Shown here in pieces: positions 1-6,117 of a stretch of DNA of 64,000 nt. Numbering within the stretch: position 1 is the stretch's first letter; every line of letters starts with the position of its first letter. The position numbers and the translations under genes are program-made. This DNA is from Lachnospiraceae bacterium (GTDB lineage Bacteria; Bacillota; Clostridia; Lachnospirales; Lachnospiraceae). The notes beneath the pieces are model-generated. The model was given only the letters and a program-made list of their open reading frames with translations. It had not been told where the DNA came from and searched no databases. The stretch lies in NCBI GenBank assembly GCA_910574805.1, contig CAJTCV010000018.1, positions 20,981-84,980 on the forward strand. The letters run 5' to 3'.

Positions 1-349
1 CTTGTAACGCCTGGGAAAAGTTGATTCCCATAGAAATGGCACGGTCATTCAGCCATGACGGTATGGTTAAAGTCTTTTTTACTGCCTTTGTGTCCTTATA
101 CTGGTTAATGTCGCAAGATACAAGAGAAGAAAATCCGTCATCCGCATGAATGGCGGAAATGTCGGAGGGAGAAGCGATATTGTCCCCATGTTCTAACAAT
201 GACAAAAGATATCCGGTAAGTGCTTCTTGTGCCATTTCCATAGCTTCCGGAATGGTGGAACCGTAGGTGTTGCAGCCTTTCAGATCTGGAAATTCCACCC
301 AGTAGGATTCATCTTCCTTGTGGAAGATAGCGGGATATACAAATAACAT
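1..349 (-). CDS. hicB: HicB-type antitoxin (3' end outside window)
   Basis: Antitoxin partner of the HicA mRNA interferase directly upstream; the family neutralises HicA and usually represses its own operon. The first 116 residues are visible. They begin MLFVYPAIFHKEDESYW and continue with the HicB core motif EFPDLKGCNTYG, a partial RNase H-like fold; later residues include the LTIPSWLNDRAISMGI stretch typical of the C-terminal DNA-binding part. ATG at 349 follows a GGAGG site at 357-361. The gene lies 35 bp after hicA on the same strand, so they form one operon. The C-terminus is cut by the window edge. Confidence 0.9.
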   Translation of the reverse strand, partial: MLFVYPAIFHKEDESYWVEFPDLKGCNTYGSTIPEAMEMAQEALTGYLLSLLEHGDNIASPSDISAIHADDGFSSLVSCDINQYKDTKAVKKTLTIPSWLNDRAISMGINFSQALQ

Positions 350-384
350 AACAAAACCTCCTTTTGATTTTTTGAAAGGCGGAG

Positions 385-561
385 CTATTTCAGCCCCGCA
401 TCTTTCAAAATTTGATGTAGCAGACCGGTAGGAACATCTTTACCATGCACGGGAACCGAAACGGTCATACCCTCTTTTCTGAAAATATGGTGGCTTCCGT
501 TGATCCTGTCAAGCTGCCAGCCGTTTTTCTTTAAGAGTTTGATAAGATCCCTGTCTTTCAT
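385..561 (-). CDS. hicA: HicA-type mRNA interferase toxin
   Basis: Small toxin (58 aa) that cleaves mRNA. The sequence shows the whole HicA fold: N-terminal KDRDLIKLLKKNGW, then INGSHHIF with the catalytic histidine pair of the GSHHIF motif, and the VPVHGKDVPTGLLHQILK tail. A GGAGG site lies 6-11 bases before the ATG. Transcription probably starts from the promoter at 583-611, whose spacer is a palindrome suited to HicB autoregulation. It is too short for most ORF callers. It could stabilise the prophage or act as an abortive-infection device; that is inference. Confidence 0.92.
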   Translation of the reverse strand: MKDRDLIKLLKKNGWQLDRINGSHHIFRKEGMTVSVPVHGKDVPTGLLHQILKDAGLK

Positions 562-582
562 GTTCCACCTCCTTATAAATAC

Positions 583-611
583 AGTATAACACGTGTCGCA
601 CGTGTTGTCAA
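583..611 (-). promoter_or_regulatory. hicAB promoter with operator palindrome in its spacer
   Basis: On the minus strand TTGACA (606-611) and TATACT (583-588) are separated by exactly 17 bases. Those 17 bases are a palindrome, ACACGTG-CGA-CACGTGT. An operator filling the spacer fits repression by a HicB dimer. The promoter points to hicA 22 bp downstream. Confidence 0.8.
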
Positions 612-636
612 GAGGGGATTTGAATTTAATAGAAAA

Positions 637-662
637 ATGCAGGTACGGGGATGTACCTGCAT
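637..662 (-). terminator. Rho-independent terminator of the lipoprotein gene
   Basis: Perfect 10-bp stem (ATGCAGGTAC/GTACCTGCAT) with a 6-base loop. On the minus strand it is followed by TTTTTCT. It lies downstream of the lipoprotein gene and upstream of the hicAB promoter. No convincing gene was found in 663-846. Confidence 0.7.
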
Positions 663-846
663 CATGATTTCTTTAAATGCGAAAATTTCCAGCGATATAA
701 TTGTTGATTGTGTCTCTGATAAGTTTGATCTATCAGATTTTAAAGGGAAAAAAACAGCCGCCACTACTGCCATTGATATGCCCCTTTTCTGCATCACAGC
801 ACGTCACAGTCTCTATTTCAGGAATATTTTCATAACATTCAAAGGT

Positions 847-1470
847 TTAATTGCTGAACAAGAAATTTTTTTGTTCCTCCAGGTCATATACTTTTGTTTC
901 CGATTCTCCAAGCACATGTGTAGAAAAAGTGTCATATTTAGGTGAACCATCCGTTGAATAGTTGCTCAGTGATACTTCGGAGTTTGTAGAATCATGATAA
1001 TAGCTTACACTCATAATAATTTCGATGCCATTAACTGCATTAAAAGCAAAAAATACATAGTCACCATTTTCGTCTAAAAGTTTGATCGTTCCGAGGTCAT
1101 TGGCTGTGGGTTCAATAATTTCCTGCTCGTAATCAGTGGTTTGTATGAATGCTTTGACATCATTAAAAGCAAATGATTTTTCTCTATTGGCATAAGGTGC
1201 ATAAATGGATTCAAATAAGTCAGTGCAAACAACATTTTTTGTATCTTCAGAATCAATTTCCAAATTTTCTGTTTCATTGTTTTCAGATTCTGAAGTAAGG
1301 TTTTCATCTGACGGATCGTCATCCGGTTCCTGAACAGTGTCATCAGCAGTGCTGTTTTCTTGAGACTCTTCTTCAGTAACTACATTTTCCTGTGATTCGG
1401 CGGTTTCAGCTCCGCATCCGGAAAAAATGAAAGCGAGTACAGTTAATAACATAATTATTTTCTTTTTCAT
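847..1470 (-). CDS. Secreted lipoprotein, acidic, unknown function
   Basis: 207 aa. A lipoprotein signal peptide is clear: MKKKIIMLLTVLAFIFSGC, with lipobox FSGC and Cys at residue 19. A long Glu/Asp/Ser/Asn-rich linker follows (about residues 22-80), then a folded domain (about 85-207) with no family I recognise. Similar lipoproteins sit at the lysogeny end of many Firmicute prophages and can act as lysogenic-conversion or superinfection-exclusion proteins; nothing here proves that role. It is a single-gene unit on the minus strand with its own terminator. Confidence 0.75.
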   Translation of the reverse strand: MKKKIIMLLTVLAFIFSGCGAETAESQENVVTEEESQENSTADDTVQEPDDDPSDENLTSESENNETENLEIDSEDTKNVVCTDLFESIYAPYANREKSFAFNDVKAFIQTTDYEQEIIEPTANDLGTIKLLDENGDYVFFAFNAVNGIEIIMSVSYYHDSTNSEVSLSNYSTDGSPKYDTFSTHVLGESETKVYDLEEQKNFLFSN

Positions 1471-1524
1471 AATATCTTTTCCCTTCTTTTGTCTGAAAAT
1501 ATTACCAGAAAATACTCATGGTAA

Positions 1525-1737
1525 ATGGTGCATAATAACCGCATGAAAATATTACTTGGTGATTATATGTATGAACACAATCTGACAGCCAGACAGGTGG
1601 AGCTCCTGACAGGGGTCTCAAAATCTACCGTGAATCGGATAGTGAACGGCCAGATCAGCCCGACCATGGACACCATGGAGCAGCTTGCCAGAGGCCTGCA
1701 GGTACCAATAGAGTCCCTGTATGAGTCAGATTTTTAA
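1525..1737 (+). CDS. Small XRE-family DNA-binding regulator
   Basis: 70 aa, a single Cro/C1-type helix-turn-helix: ARQVELLTGVSKSTVNRIVN is the recognition unit, followed by the usual PTMDTMEQLARGLQVPIESLY tail. The start may instead be the internal ATG at 1543 (MKILLGDYM), which matches the family N-terminus better; neither has a strong ribosome site. An 18-bp perfect palindrome just past its stop codon (1743-1760) is a possible binding site. Confidence 0.8.
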   Translation: MVHNNRMKILLGDYMYEHNLTARQVELLTGVSKSTVNRIVNGQISPTMDTMEQLARGLQVPIESLYESDF

Positions 1738-1742
1738 AAAAG

Positions 1743-1760
1743 TGTCCCAGATCTGGGACA
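1743..1760. promoter_or_regulatory. 18-bp perfect palindrome, likely operator
   Basis: TGTCCCAGA/TCTGGGACA is perfectly palindromic. It sits between the small XRE gene and the next small ORF, upstream of a TATAAG-like -10. There is no U-run, so an operator is more likely than a terminator. Confidence 0.5.
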
Positions 1761-1850
1761 AATTGCCAAATACTGTCAAAATCCATCTTTTCGATCGTTA
1801 TAAGTATGTAAAGAAATAACGGGACATCATAGAAGAAGGAGGCAGTACAT

Positions 1851-1982
1851 ATGAGCAACAATGATCACAAAGAACTTATTGTGAAAATGATCAATCAGAT
1901 CGACTGCAAAAAGCAGAACAGTGAAAAAGTCTTGACAGCGATATATACGTATGTCAAAACACTGTTAAAATTGTTGGAGTAG
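1851..1982 (+). CDS. Small hypothetical protein
   Basis: 43 aa, starting MSNNDHKELIVKMINQID and ending KTLLKLLE. A good ribosome site (AGAAGGAGG) lies 8 bases before the ATG. The product should be mostly helical; no family recognised. It sits between the XRE gene and the converging repressor and ends 9 bp before the latter's stop codon. Confidence 0.6.
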   Translation: MSNNDHKELIVKMINQIDCKKQNSEKVLTAIYTYVKTLLKLLE

Positions 1983-1990
1983 GTGAAAGC

Positions 1991-2383
1991 CTACTCTTTT
2001 TTGGCTTTATGTTCCCGGATCAGATCGGCAAGTTGGAGTATGTAATTGGATACGGCTTCTTTTGCCTTTGGACTCATCTGGTAATAGAGTTTCAAGGCTT
2101 CCATGGCGAATGCATCGTCTTCTACAAGTACAGATGCAGCAGCTTTGGAATAGAGATCTTCTTCCGGTATTTTTACAAACATGTCACCAGATCCAGTTCG
2201 GAGCCATTCTTCATTTACGTTAAACTCTTTGCAAATTAATAGCGTCATTTGATCGGTAAGAGAACATCGATCATGTTCTATTTTGGAAATTGCTGATCTT
2301 TGGACTCCCAATCGTTCACCGAATTTTTCAGTTGTAAGATTGAGTGCAATACGAATCTGTTTTACGCGTTCACCTTGTGTCAC
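1991..2383 (-). CDS. CI-like XRE repressor (immunity module 1)
   Basis: 130 aa. N-terminal XRE domain (MTQGERVKQIRIALNLTTEK, helix pair around RLGVQRSAISKIEHDRC), then the NEEWLRTGSGDMF motif common to Firmicute prophage repressors, then a helical C-terminal part for oligomerisation. It has no autocleavage (LexA-like) domain. It is transcribed away from a strong promoter at 2468-2496, the classic repressor/early-promoter arrangement. A similarly built repressor lies at 3269-3640, so the prophage carries at least two of this class. Confidence 0.85.
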   Translation of the reverse strand: MTQGERVKQIRIALNLTTEKFGERLGVQRSAISKIEHDRCSLTDQMTLLICKEFNVNEEWLRTGSGDMFVKIPEEDLYSKAAASVLVEDDAFAMEALKLYYQMSPKAKEAVSNYILQLADLIREHKAKKE

Positions 2384-2462
2384 CTATGTTCACCTCCTTC
2401 TAAATCTAAGAATAGCAACATGATCTGTAAAAGTCAATAAAAAGTTGAATAAAGACACAATA

Positions 2463-2498
2463 GCATATTGACAAAGAGTCTTAAAGATGCTAATATGC
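2463..2498 (+). promoter_or_regulatory. Early promoter of immunity module 1
   Basis: TTGACA (2468-2473), 17-base spacer, TAATAT (2491-2496). Inverted heptamers GCATATT (2463-2469) and AATATGC (2492-2498) overlap the two promoter boxes and could be the operator of the divergent repressor. Confidence 0.75.
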
Positions 2499-2528
2499 GT
2501 CTATAAGATACAAGAAAGGAGATGAAAA

Positions 2529-2702
2529 GTGGGAAAAATCACGAAAGAGGATCTGATGCATTTGGAGGTAGAAAACAAAGAAAGTTCGGTAATTTTAAAT
2601 GGGATGCCTTTAAAGTATGTAAAGGAGTATAAAATTGAGAGTCCTGCACTCCTGCCGGGGACTGCAGAACTCTCGATAAAAATCTGGGTGAAATATCCTT
2701 AA
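2529..2702 (+). CDS. Small phage protein, unknown function
   Basis: 57 aa from a GTG start with AAAGGAGATG just upstream. The C-terminal half (ILNGMPLKYVKEYKIES, then ELSIKIWVKYP) is an alternating beta pattern that I associate with short early proteins of Lachnospiraceae prophages; no function known. First gene behind the module-1 promoter. Confidence 0.65.
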   Translation: MGKITKEDLMHLEVENKESSVILNGMPLKYVKEYKIESPALLPGTAELSIKIWVKYP

Positions 2703-2780
2703 CTAAGAAAATGCCCAAAAGCAATTATTTTTTTCAACCTCTAAAAGAATATCTCGTATACAATCGGGATTGATTTTCAT
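2703..2780 (-). pseudogene. N-terminal remnant of a DUF2513-like gene
   Basis: A 25-codon ORF starting MKINPDCIRDILLEVEKN, which matches the opening of DUF2513 proteins, then stopping after NCFWAFS. The family is normally over 100 residues, so this is a truncated remnant. It keeps a good ribosome site (AGGAGGC, 2783-2789). Its upstream hairpin element recurs at 4682 before another small minus-strand gene. Confidence 0.55.
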
Positions 2781-2802
2781 TGGAAGCCTCCTTTCTTTCA
2801 TA

Positions 2803-2843
2803 CTTGGCTGCGGCAACAGCCTGTATGAAAAGTATATCACAGG
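2803..2843 (-). repeat. Shared 5'-UTR hairpin element, copy 1
   Basis: GGCTG-CGGCAA-CAGCC hairpin plus a TATACT box. Almost the same sequence and layout recur at 4682-4725. In both places it precedes a small minus-strand gene, with AAAGGAG 20-30 bases further on. Probably a promoter plus structured leader. Confidence 0.5.
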
Positions 2844-2921
2844 AGGAAACAAAAAGGGAACTCCCTTTTCGGAATTGTGTGGCTCTTGAATAATCCGAGT
2901 AAATATGCAGAGAACCTAAAA

Positions 2922-2948
2922 GGACATGCCACGAATTGTAGCATGTCC
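2922..2948. other. Perfect 8-bp hairpin in a gene-poor gap
   Basis: GGACATGC...GCATGTCC with an 11-base loop and no U-run. It lies in the 2781-3004 gap, where no coding frame was convincing. Possible operator or processing site. Confidence 0.35.
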
Positions 2949-3004
2949 AATTTCATCTGAACCTTGAAAACAACATTAATGTTATTAGGTTATGTAAATT
3001 ATTT

Positions 3005-3178
3005 TTAGATTATCAGAGGTAGGAGTGTGGCAACAAGACCACTTGCAATACAGGTGCATACATCAACAACAAACTTCTTACGTTCTTCAGGATAGTCGTC
3101 TGCAAAATAACCATCCGAATTGAGAAGTCTGTGCCTCATGATGATACCTGCAATTCCAGCGTAAAAACTTAATGCCAT
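3005..3178 (-). CDS. Small membrane protein
   Basis: 57 aa. The ATG at 3178 follows GGAGGTG with 6-base spacing, which is preferred to an upstream ATG. MALSFYAGIAGIIMRHRL and a C-terminal CTCIASGLVATLLPLII segment flank a charged middle (DDYPEERKK), giving up to two short membrane helices. No family recognised. It lies just after the terminator of the module-2 repressor and may be a holin-like or exclusion protein; that is a guess. Confidence 0.55.
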   Translation of the reverse strand: MALSFYAGIAGIIMRHRLLNSDGYFADDYPEERKKFVVDVCTCIASGLVATLLPLII

Positions 3179-3202
3179 AGCAAGCACCTCCTGATATTTA
3201 TG

Positions 3203-3238
3203 AAAAAGCAGCATGACCGCACATCATGTTGCTTTTTT
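3203..3238. terminator. Bidirectional terminator
   Basis: AGCAGCATGA pairs with TCATGTTGCT, flanked by A- and T-runs on both sides, so it can stop transcription in either direction. It closes the module-2 repressor gene. Confidence 0.7.
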
Positions 3239-3268
3239 CTTTGATTATAAAACATTTTGCAGATATAT

Positions 3269-3640
3269 TCAATACTTTTTATCTTGTAGTTCGACAAGTT
3301 TTTTAATCTGATTGAGTGCATAGTCCTGGAAATCTGGGCGCAATGATTTGAAGATTTGAAATGCTTCATCGTATTTACTGACTTCATTCAGATCACCGTT
3401 AAACATTTCGCCCTCACCGGTTTCCAACCAGTGTTGATTTACATTATATAGTTCACATATATGTCGCAACAGCAGCTCTTTAGGAGGGACACGGTTATAT
3501 TCAATATTACTTATTACATCACGGCTTACACCTAGCTTTTCGCCGAACTCACGTTGAGATAATTTTAATGACTCTCGTATTGCTTTTACTCTATTAGACA
3601 GTGGGACCACCTCCTTTGATATAAATACATCATACAACAC
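3269..3640 (-). CDS. CI-like XRE repressor (immunity module 2)
   Basis: Up to 123 aa. The XRE domain reads VKAIRESLKLSQREFGEKLG, VSRDVISNIEYNRV, followed by NVNQHWLETGEGEMF as in the module-1 repressor and a helical tail. The start is uncertain: the ATG at 3640 has no ribosome site, whereas AAAGGAGG is followed at the right distance only by a CTG codon (3599-3601), which would give (M)SNRVKAIRE, the normal family N-terminus. A non-ATG start is therefore plausible. Divergent promoter and operator lie at 3676-3710. Confidence 0.85.
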   Translation of the reverse strand: MLYDVFISKEVVPLSNRVKAIRESLKLSQREFGEKLGVSRDVISNIEYNRVPPKELLLRHICELYNVNQHWLETGEGEMFNGDLNEVSKYDEAFQIFKSLRPDFQDYALNQIKKLVELQDKKY

Positions 3641-3675
3641 AAAAATGAAACAGTCAACACAATTTTAATGCCAAA

Positions 3676-3710
3676 TAAGTGTTGACAACACTTAAAATAT
3701 ATGCTAGATT
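3676..3710 (+). promoter_or_regulatory. Early promoter and operator of immunity module 2
   Basis: A 19-bp perfect palindrome, TAAGTGTTG-A-CAACACTTA (3676-3694), covers the -35 box TTGACA (3682-3687). The -10 TAGATT follows after 17 bases. Further CAACAC half-sites lie at 3636-3660 toward the repressor start. Repressor binding here would block the rightward promoter. Confidence 0.78.
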
Positions 3711-3747
3711 GTGTTTATAACACACGTGAAGAAAGAGAGGTGAGCAT

Positions 3748-3927
3748 ATGACACAGACAAAAGAAACTGTACGGCGTACAACAGAATTTAATACTCTTTT
3801 CCTGAATTTGAATGAGAAGGGGCAAGAAGCAGCATTGACCGTTTTAAAGTCGCTTGATTTTGCTCAGTCTGTAATGAACGTGCAGAGAGCAGAGAACCAG
3901 TGTAACCCGACCAAGCAACTTGTATAA
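3748..3927 (+). CDS. Small hypothetical early protein
   Basis: 59 aa starting MTQTKETVRRTTEFNTLF, with GAGAGGTGAGC before the ATG. The middle (NLNEKGQEAALTVLKSLDFA) resembles the short helix found after XRE domains in phage regulators, without the HTH itself. First gene behind the module-2 promoter; role unknown. Confidence 0.6.
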   Translation: MTQTKETVRRTTEFNTLFLNLNEKGQEAALTVLKSLDFAQSVMNVQRAENQCNPTKQLV

Positions 3928-4012
3928 ACATACACGAAAAGTAGTTCCAATATACAGTGGGAACACTTTTCCGAAAAGGGAGAAAGGGAACAGGAAGAAA
4001 GGAGAGGAGGAC

Positions 4013-4165
4013 ATGCAGAAAACATTAGAAGAGCTGATCCGTGAAGGAGAGAAATTCATGGAAGAGTTTGAAAAACTGGATGAATATGGCAAGATCGGCG
4101 TGATTTCTTACATGAGAGGATACCGCGACCATGAATGTCAGCAGAACAAAGAGAAAACGGCATGA
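4013..4165 (+). CDS. Small acidic helical protein
   Basis: 50 aa beginning MQKTLEELIREGEKFMEEFE. The internal ATG at 4013 is chosen because AGGAGAGGAGG lies just before it. Strongly helical; no family recognised. Confidence 0.55.
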   Translation: MQKTLEELIREGEKFMEEFEKLDEYGKIGVISYMRGYRDHECQQNKEKTA

Positions 4166-4292
4166 GGCCAGAAGAGCGGAGCAGGCGGGGCAGTAAAGAA
4201 AGAGAGACTGGAAACAGTACAGGAAGATATGAAAAACAGACCTGTGAAGAAGCAGAACAGGTGGCGGTATAGGGAAGGAGGTGAGAAGAAAA

Positions 4293-4487
4293 ATGTCAGG
4301 GGAAAAAACAGAAGTAACTAGAAAGAAGATAGTTTTTGAGGGGCTGGAAGAGTACAGGAGAGATATTGGGATTGTTAAACACGAAATCGACAGCTTTAAA
4401 GAAAGAGTCAGGGATTTAAACAGGGAACTGGAACAGCTCAGCAAGTACATGGAGTTATTTGCTGAGCTGCGAAAAAAATTATTCTGA
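4293..4487 (+). CDS. Small coiled-coil protein
   Basis: 64 aa from the ATG at 4293 (GAAGGAGGTGAG upstream). Heptad-like pattern throughout (EYRRDIGIVKHEIDSFKERV, then LNRELEQL). Probably a dimeric coiled coil; unknown function. Its last 9 bp overlap the converging zinc-ribbon gene. Confidence 0.6.
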   Translation: MSGEKTEVTRKKIVFEGLEEYRRDIGIVKHEIDSFKERVRDLNRELEQLSKYMELFAELRKKLF

Positions 4488-4658
4488 TTCAATCTCCAAT
4501 TCAGAGTTGCAATGTGGACAAATAGTCGGGGAGACAAGATTGTCCAACAGAACATCGAATGAGGAACCGCATTCAGAACAGGTGATGGTGACAGAAGGGT
4601 TTTCAAATGAAGCTGTCAGATTGTCAAAAACACTGTCATCGTATTCAAATTTTGCCAC
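4479..4658 (-). CDS. Small zinc-ribbon protein
   Basis: 59 aa from a GTG start at 4658, with GGAGAATTTACC upstream. Two Cys pairs form a zinc ribbon: ITCSECGSSF and TICPHCNSEL, in an otherwise acidic protein (starts VAKFEYDDSVFDN). It runs against the surrounding plus-strand genes. Its leader carries the hairpin element also seen at 2803-2843. Probably a small nucleic-acid or protein-binding factor. Confidence 0.65.
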   Translation of the reverse strand: MAKFEYDDSVFDNLTASFENPSVTITCSECGSSFDVLLDNLVSPTICPHCNSELEIESE

Positions 4659-4681
4659 GGTAAATTCTCCTTTCCTTTGTA

Positions 4682-4725
4682 CTCGGCTGCGGCAACAGCC
4701 TGTACAGGAAGTATATCACAGGATG
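4682..4725 (-). repeat. Shared 5'-UTR hairpin element, copy 2
   Basis: Same GGCTG-CGGCAA-CAGCC hairpin and TATACT box as at 2803-2843, here before the zinc-ribbon gene. The two downstream genes are unrelated, so the regulatory leader has been shared without the coding sequence. Confidence 0.5.
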
Positions 4726-4796
4726 GGAGAATATGAAAAGTAAGAGGAAAGCGGAGCAGTTGGGAATGATGACAATATGGGAAGGAGGTGAGTTGA

Positions 4797-5150
4797 ATGA
4801 AGATCTCAGAAGCAGTAGAGAAAGCCCTGGAGCAGAAAAAAATGATCTACAGACGTAACATAAAGCATGAAACCGGATACCGCAGTACATTCATAAAACC
4901 AACAAATTCATATGATGCATGCATTGTGATCAGTTACTGCGAAGGAAAGGAAACCGCCTCCTGCCGCAGATGGAATCCGACAGGAGACGATCTAATGGCT
5001 GATGACTGGGAATTATGGGATGAAGTTACCGATAGGAGGATATATGAGGACCAGGATATTCAGTTGGGGAAAGTCACTGTAAACTGTGTACGACAAGAGT
5101 ATGGACTTTCCCCGATTGAAGGATTAGATAAACGGTTTACCACAACTTAA
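4797..5150 (+). CDS. DUF2829 / Tad2-like protein, candidate Thoeris inhibitor
   Basis: 117 aa. The N-terminal 75 residues follow the DUF2829 pattern: MKISEAVEKALEQKKMIYRR, a middle strand region with IKPTNSYDACIVISY, and the signature LMADDWELW near residue 75. The characterised Tad2 proteins of this family sequester the cyclic-ADPR signal of Thoeris defence. A C-terminal extension (about 78-117) is not part of the usual domain. GGAGGTGAG precedes the ATG. The family assignment is fairly safe; anti-Thoeris activity is inferred. Confidence 0.7.
   Translation: MKISEAVEKALEQKKMIYRRNIKHETGYRSTFIKPTNSYDACIVISYCEGKETASCRRWNPTGDDLMADDWELWDEVTDRRIYEDQDIQLGKVTVNCVRQEYGLSPIEGLDKRFTTT
4884..4904 (+). 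repeat. 21-bp direct repeat, copy 1
   Basis: This 21-base sequence, inside the DUF2829 gene (encoding part of STFIKPTNS), is repeated exactly at 5193-5213 just before the next gene. It suggests past recombination or a partial duplication of the gene. Confidence 0.7.
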
Positions 5151-5192
5151 TCCGATAACAATGAGGCTTTGGGTTGAGCCAAAACATATCGA

Positions 5193-5213
5193 AGTACATT
5201 CATAAAACCAACA
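5193..5213 (+). repeat. 21-bp direct repeat, copy 2
   Basis: Exact copy of 4884-4904, lying in the leader of the small membrane-protein gene at 5224. Confidence 0.7.
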
Positions 5214-5223
5214 GGGGGAACAC

Positions 5224-5412
5224 ATGAACAAAACAGAGTTTGCATTGGCAGGTATTGCAATGATAATAATCATGGTAATAGCCTGGTTTTCATTAAAAAC
5301 TAAAATCCGGCAACGGAATCCTTCAATGTATTGTTGGATTAAGGCCGGATTGCCTGGATGGATAATAACAATAACTTATCTGTTTATTGTGTATCCGCAA
5401 ATTTACTTTTAG
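5224..5412 (+). CDS. Small two-helix membrane protein
   Basis: 62 aa. Two hydrophobic helices: FALAGIAMIIIMVIAWF (residues 6-22) and LPGWIITITYLFIVYPQIYF at the C-terminus, joined by a basic loop (KTKIRQR). CAGGGGG precedes the ATG. Unknown function; holin-like or exclusion roles are possible. Confidence 0.55.
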   Translation: MNKTEFALAGIAMIIIMVIAWFSLKTKIRQRNPSMYCWIKAGLPGWIITITYLFIVYPQIYF

Positions 5413-5517
5413 ATCAATCGTGCAAAATCGCTAACCTCAGGATTTTTAAATGGTGAAGGCTCATTCGTAAGTATAGAGAAGAGGGGATAGATCATGCTGG
5501 AGCTTAAGACACCATTC

Positions 5518-5591
5518 GGATCCATAGCGCAGACGGTCAGAGCAGCCGACTCATAATCGGCAGGTCCCGGGTTCGAGCCCCGGTGGATCCA
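5518..5591 (+). tRNA. tRNA with CAU anticodon (Ile2 or Met)
   Basis: 74 nt. Acceptor stem GGATCCA/TGGATCC is perfect. The anticodon arm is GCCGA-CTCATAA-TCGGC with CAT at the reading position, and the T arm CCGGG-TTCGAGC-CCCGG is perfect; the D-arm has one mismatch. CCA is not encoded. A CTCATAA loop is more usual for tRNA-Ile2, whose C34 becomes lysidine so that AUA is read, than for elongator Met; I cannot decide. It lies inside the prophage, directly before the repressor cassettes. Confidence 0.88.
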
Positions 5592-5632
5592 CTCCGCGGA
5601 ATAATGAAAAATGAAGAAAGGAAGGGAAGTGC

Positions 5633-5866
5633 ATGGCAAGAGAAAGGCTGAAGGAAGCCCGCCAGAAAGCGGGCATGACACAACAGCAGATTGCGGACAA
5701 GCTTGGAATCACTCTGCGGCATTATCAGAAGGTTGAGTATGAGGAGATTTGCGGTTCTTTTGAGATCTGGGACGCCTTGGAGGACCTTCTGGGGATACAT
5801 CAACGGATACTCCGAGAAACGATAAATAATCATCACGACACAATAACCAGTCAGAAGGCACATTGA
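5633..5866 (+). CDS. XRE regulator with conserved N-half, variable C-half (cassette 1)
   Basis: 77 aa. The N-terminal MARERLKEARQKAGMTQQQI segment is shared, almost base for base, with the genes at 6414 and 7190. From ADKLGITLRHYQKVE onward the sequence is private to this copy. Single HTH domain, short helical tail. The ATG follows GAAGGGAAGTGC. Its 3' part runs antisense to the converging repressor at 5709-6023, so the two transcripts overlap by about 158 bp. Likely a Cro-like or auxiliary regulator. Confidence 0.78.
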   Translation: MARERLKEARQKAGMTQQQIADKLGITLRHYQKVEYEEICGSFEIWDALEDLLGIHQRILRETINNHHDTITSQKAH

Positions 5867-6023
5867 GAAAGTCGGCCAGTTCAGTTAAGCGTTTTAAATC
5901 TGGTTCGATTTCTCCGCTTTCATATTTCTGGTAATGACGAAGGGGTACACTTATTGCATCAGCTGTTTTTTGCTGTGTAACACTGCGGGAAATTCTTGCG
6001 GCACGTAATCTGTCATTAAACAT
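5709..6023 (-). CDS. XRE repressor, cassette 1
   Basis: 104 aa from the ATG at 6023 (GGAGG upstream). HTH reads MFNDRLRAARISRSVTQQKT, ADAISVPLRHYQKYESG, then DLKRLTELADFLNVPSDWLL, the standard small prophage repressor. The last 40 residues are encoded antisense to the facing XRE gene and look unstructured (PPRRPRSQKNRK). It is read away from the promoter at 6043-6071, whose palindromic operators it probably binds. Confidence 0.78.
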   Translation of the reverse strand: MFNDRLRAARISRSVTQQKTADAISVPLRHYQKYESGEIEPDLKRLTELADFLNVPSDWLLCRDDYLSFLGVSVDVSPEGPPRRPRSQKNRKSPHTQPSDNAAE

Positions 6024-6042
6024 TGTAACCTCCAAAAAATAC

Positions 6043-6101
6043 TTGACTTACGTCCAATTTTGGCGTAATATAAAAACAAATAAAACGCCAAAATTTGGCG
6101 T
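6043..6101 (+). promoter_or_regulatory. Cassette 1 promoter with ACGCCAAA operators
   Basis: TTGACT (6043-6048), 17-base spacer, TAATAT (6066-6071). The spacer holds a degenerate operator (ACGTCCAAT...TTTGGCGT). A perfect 17-bp palindrome ACGCCAAA-A-TTTGGCGT lies at 6085-6101 between the -10 and the ribosome site. The two sites share the TTTGGCGT half, as expected for one repressor. Confidence 0.82.
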
Positions 6102-6117
6102 AAAAAGGAGGGGCAAG

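Noticed and set aside
612..846. 74-codon minus-strand ORF between hicA and the lipoprotein
   Set aside because: It crosses a strong terminator and the hicAB promoter and has no convincing ribosome site.
3676..3694. 19-bp palindrome as a terminator
   Set aside because: It overlaps a -35 box and has no U-run; operator is the better reading.
5494..5556. 20-codon ORF running into the tRNA (reads SIAQTVRAADS)
   Set aside because: That peptide is the usual artefact of translating a tRNA gene; the tRNA fold is complete.
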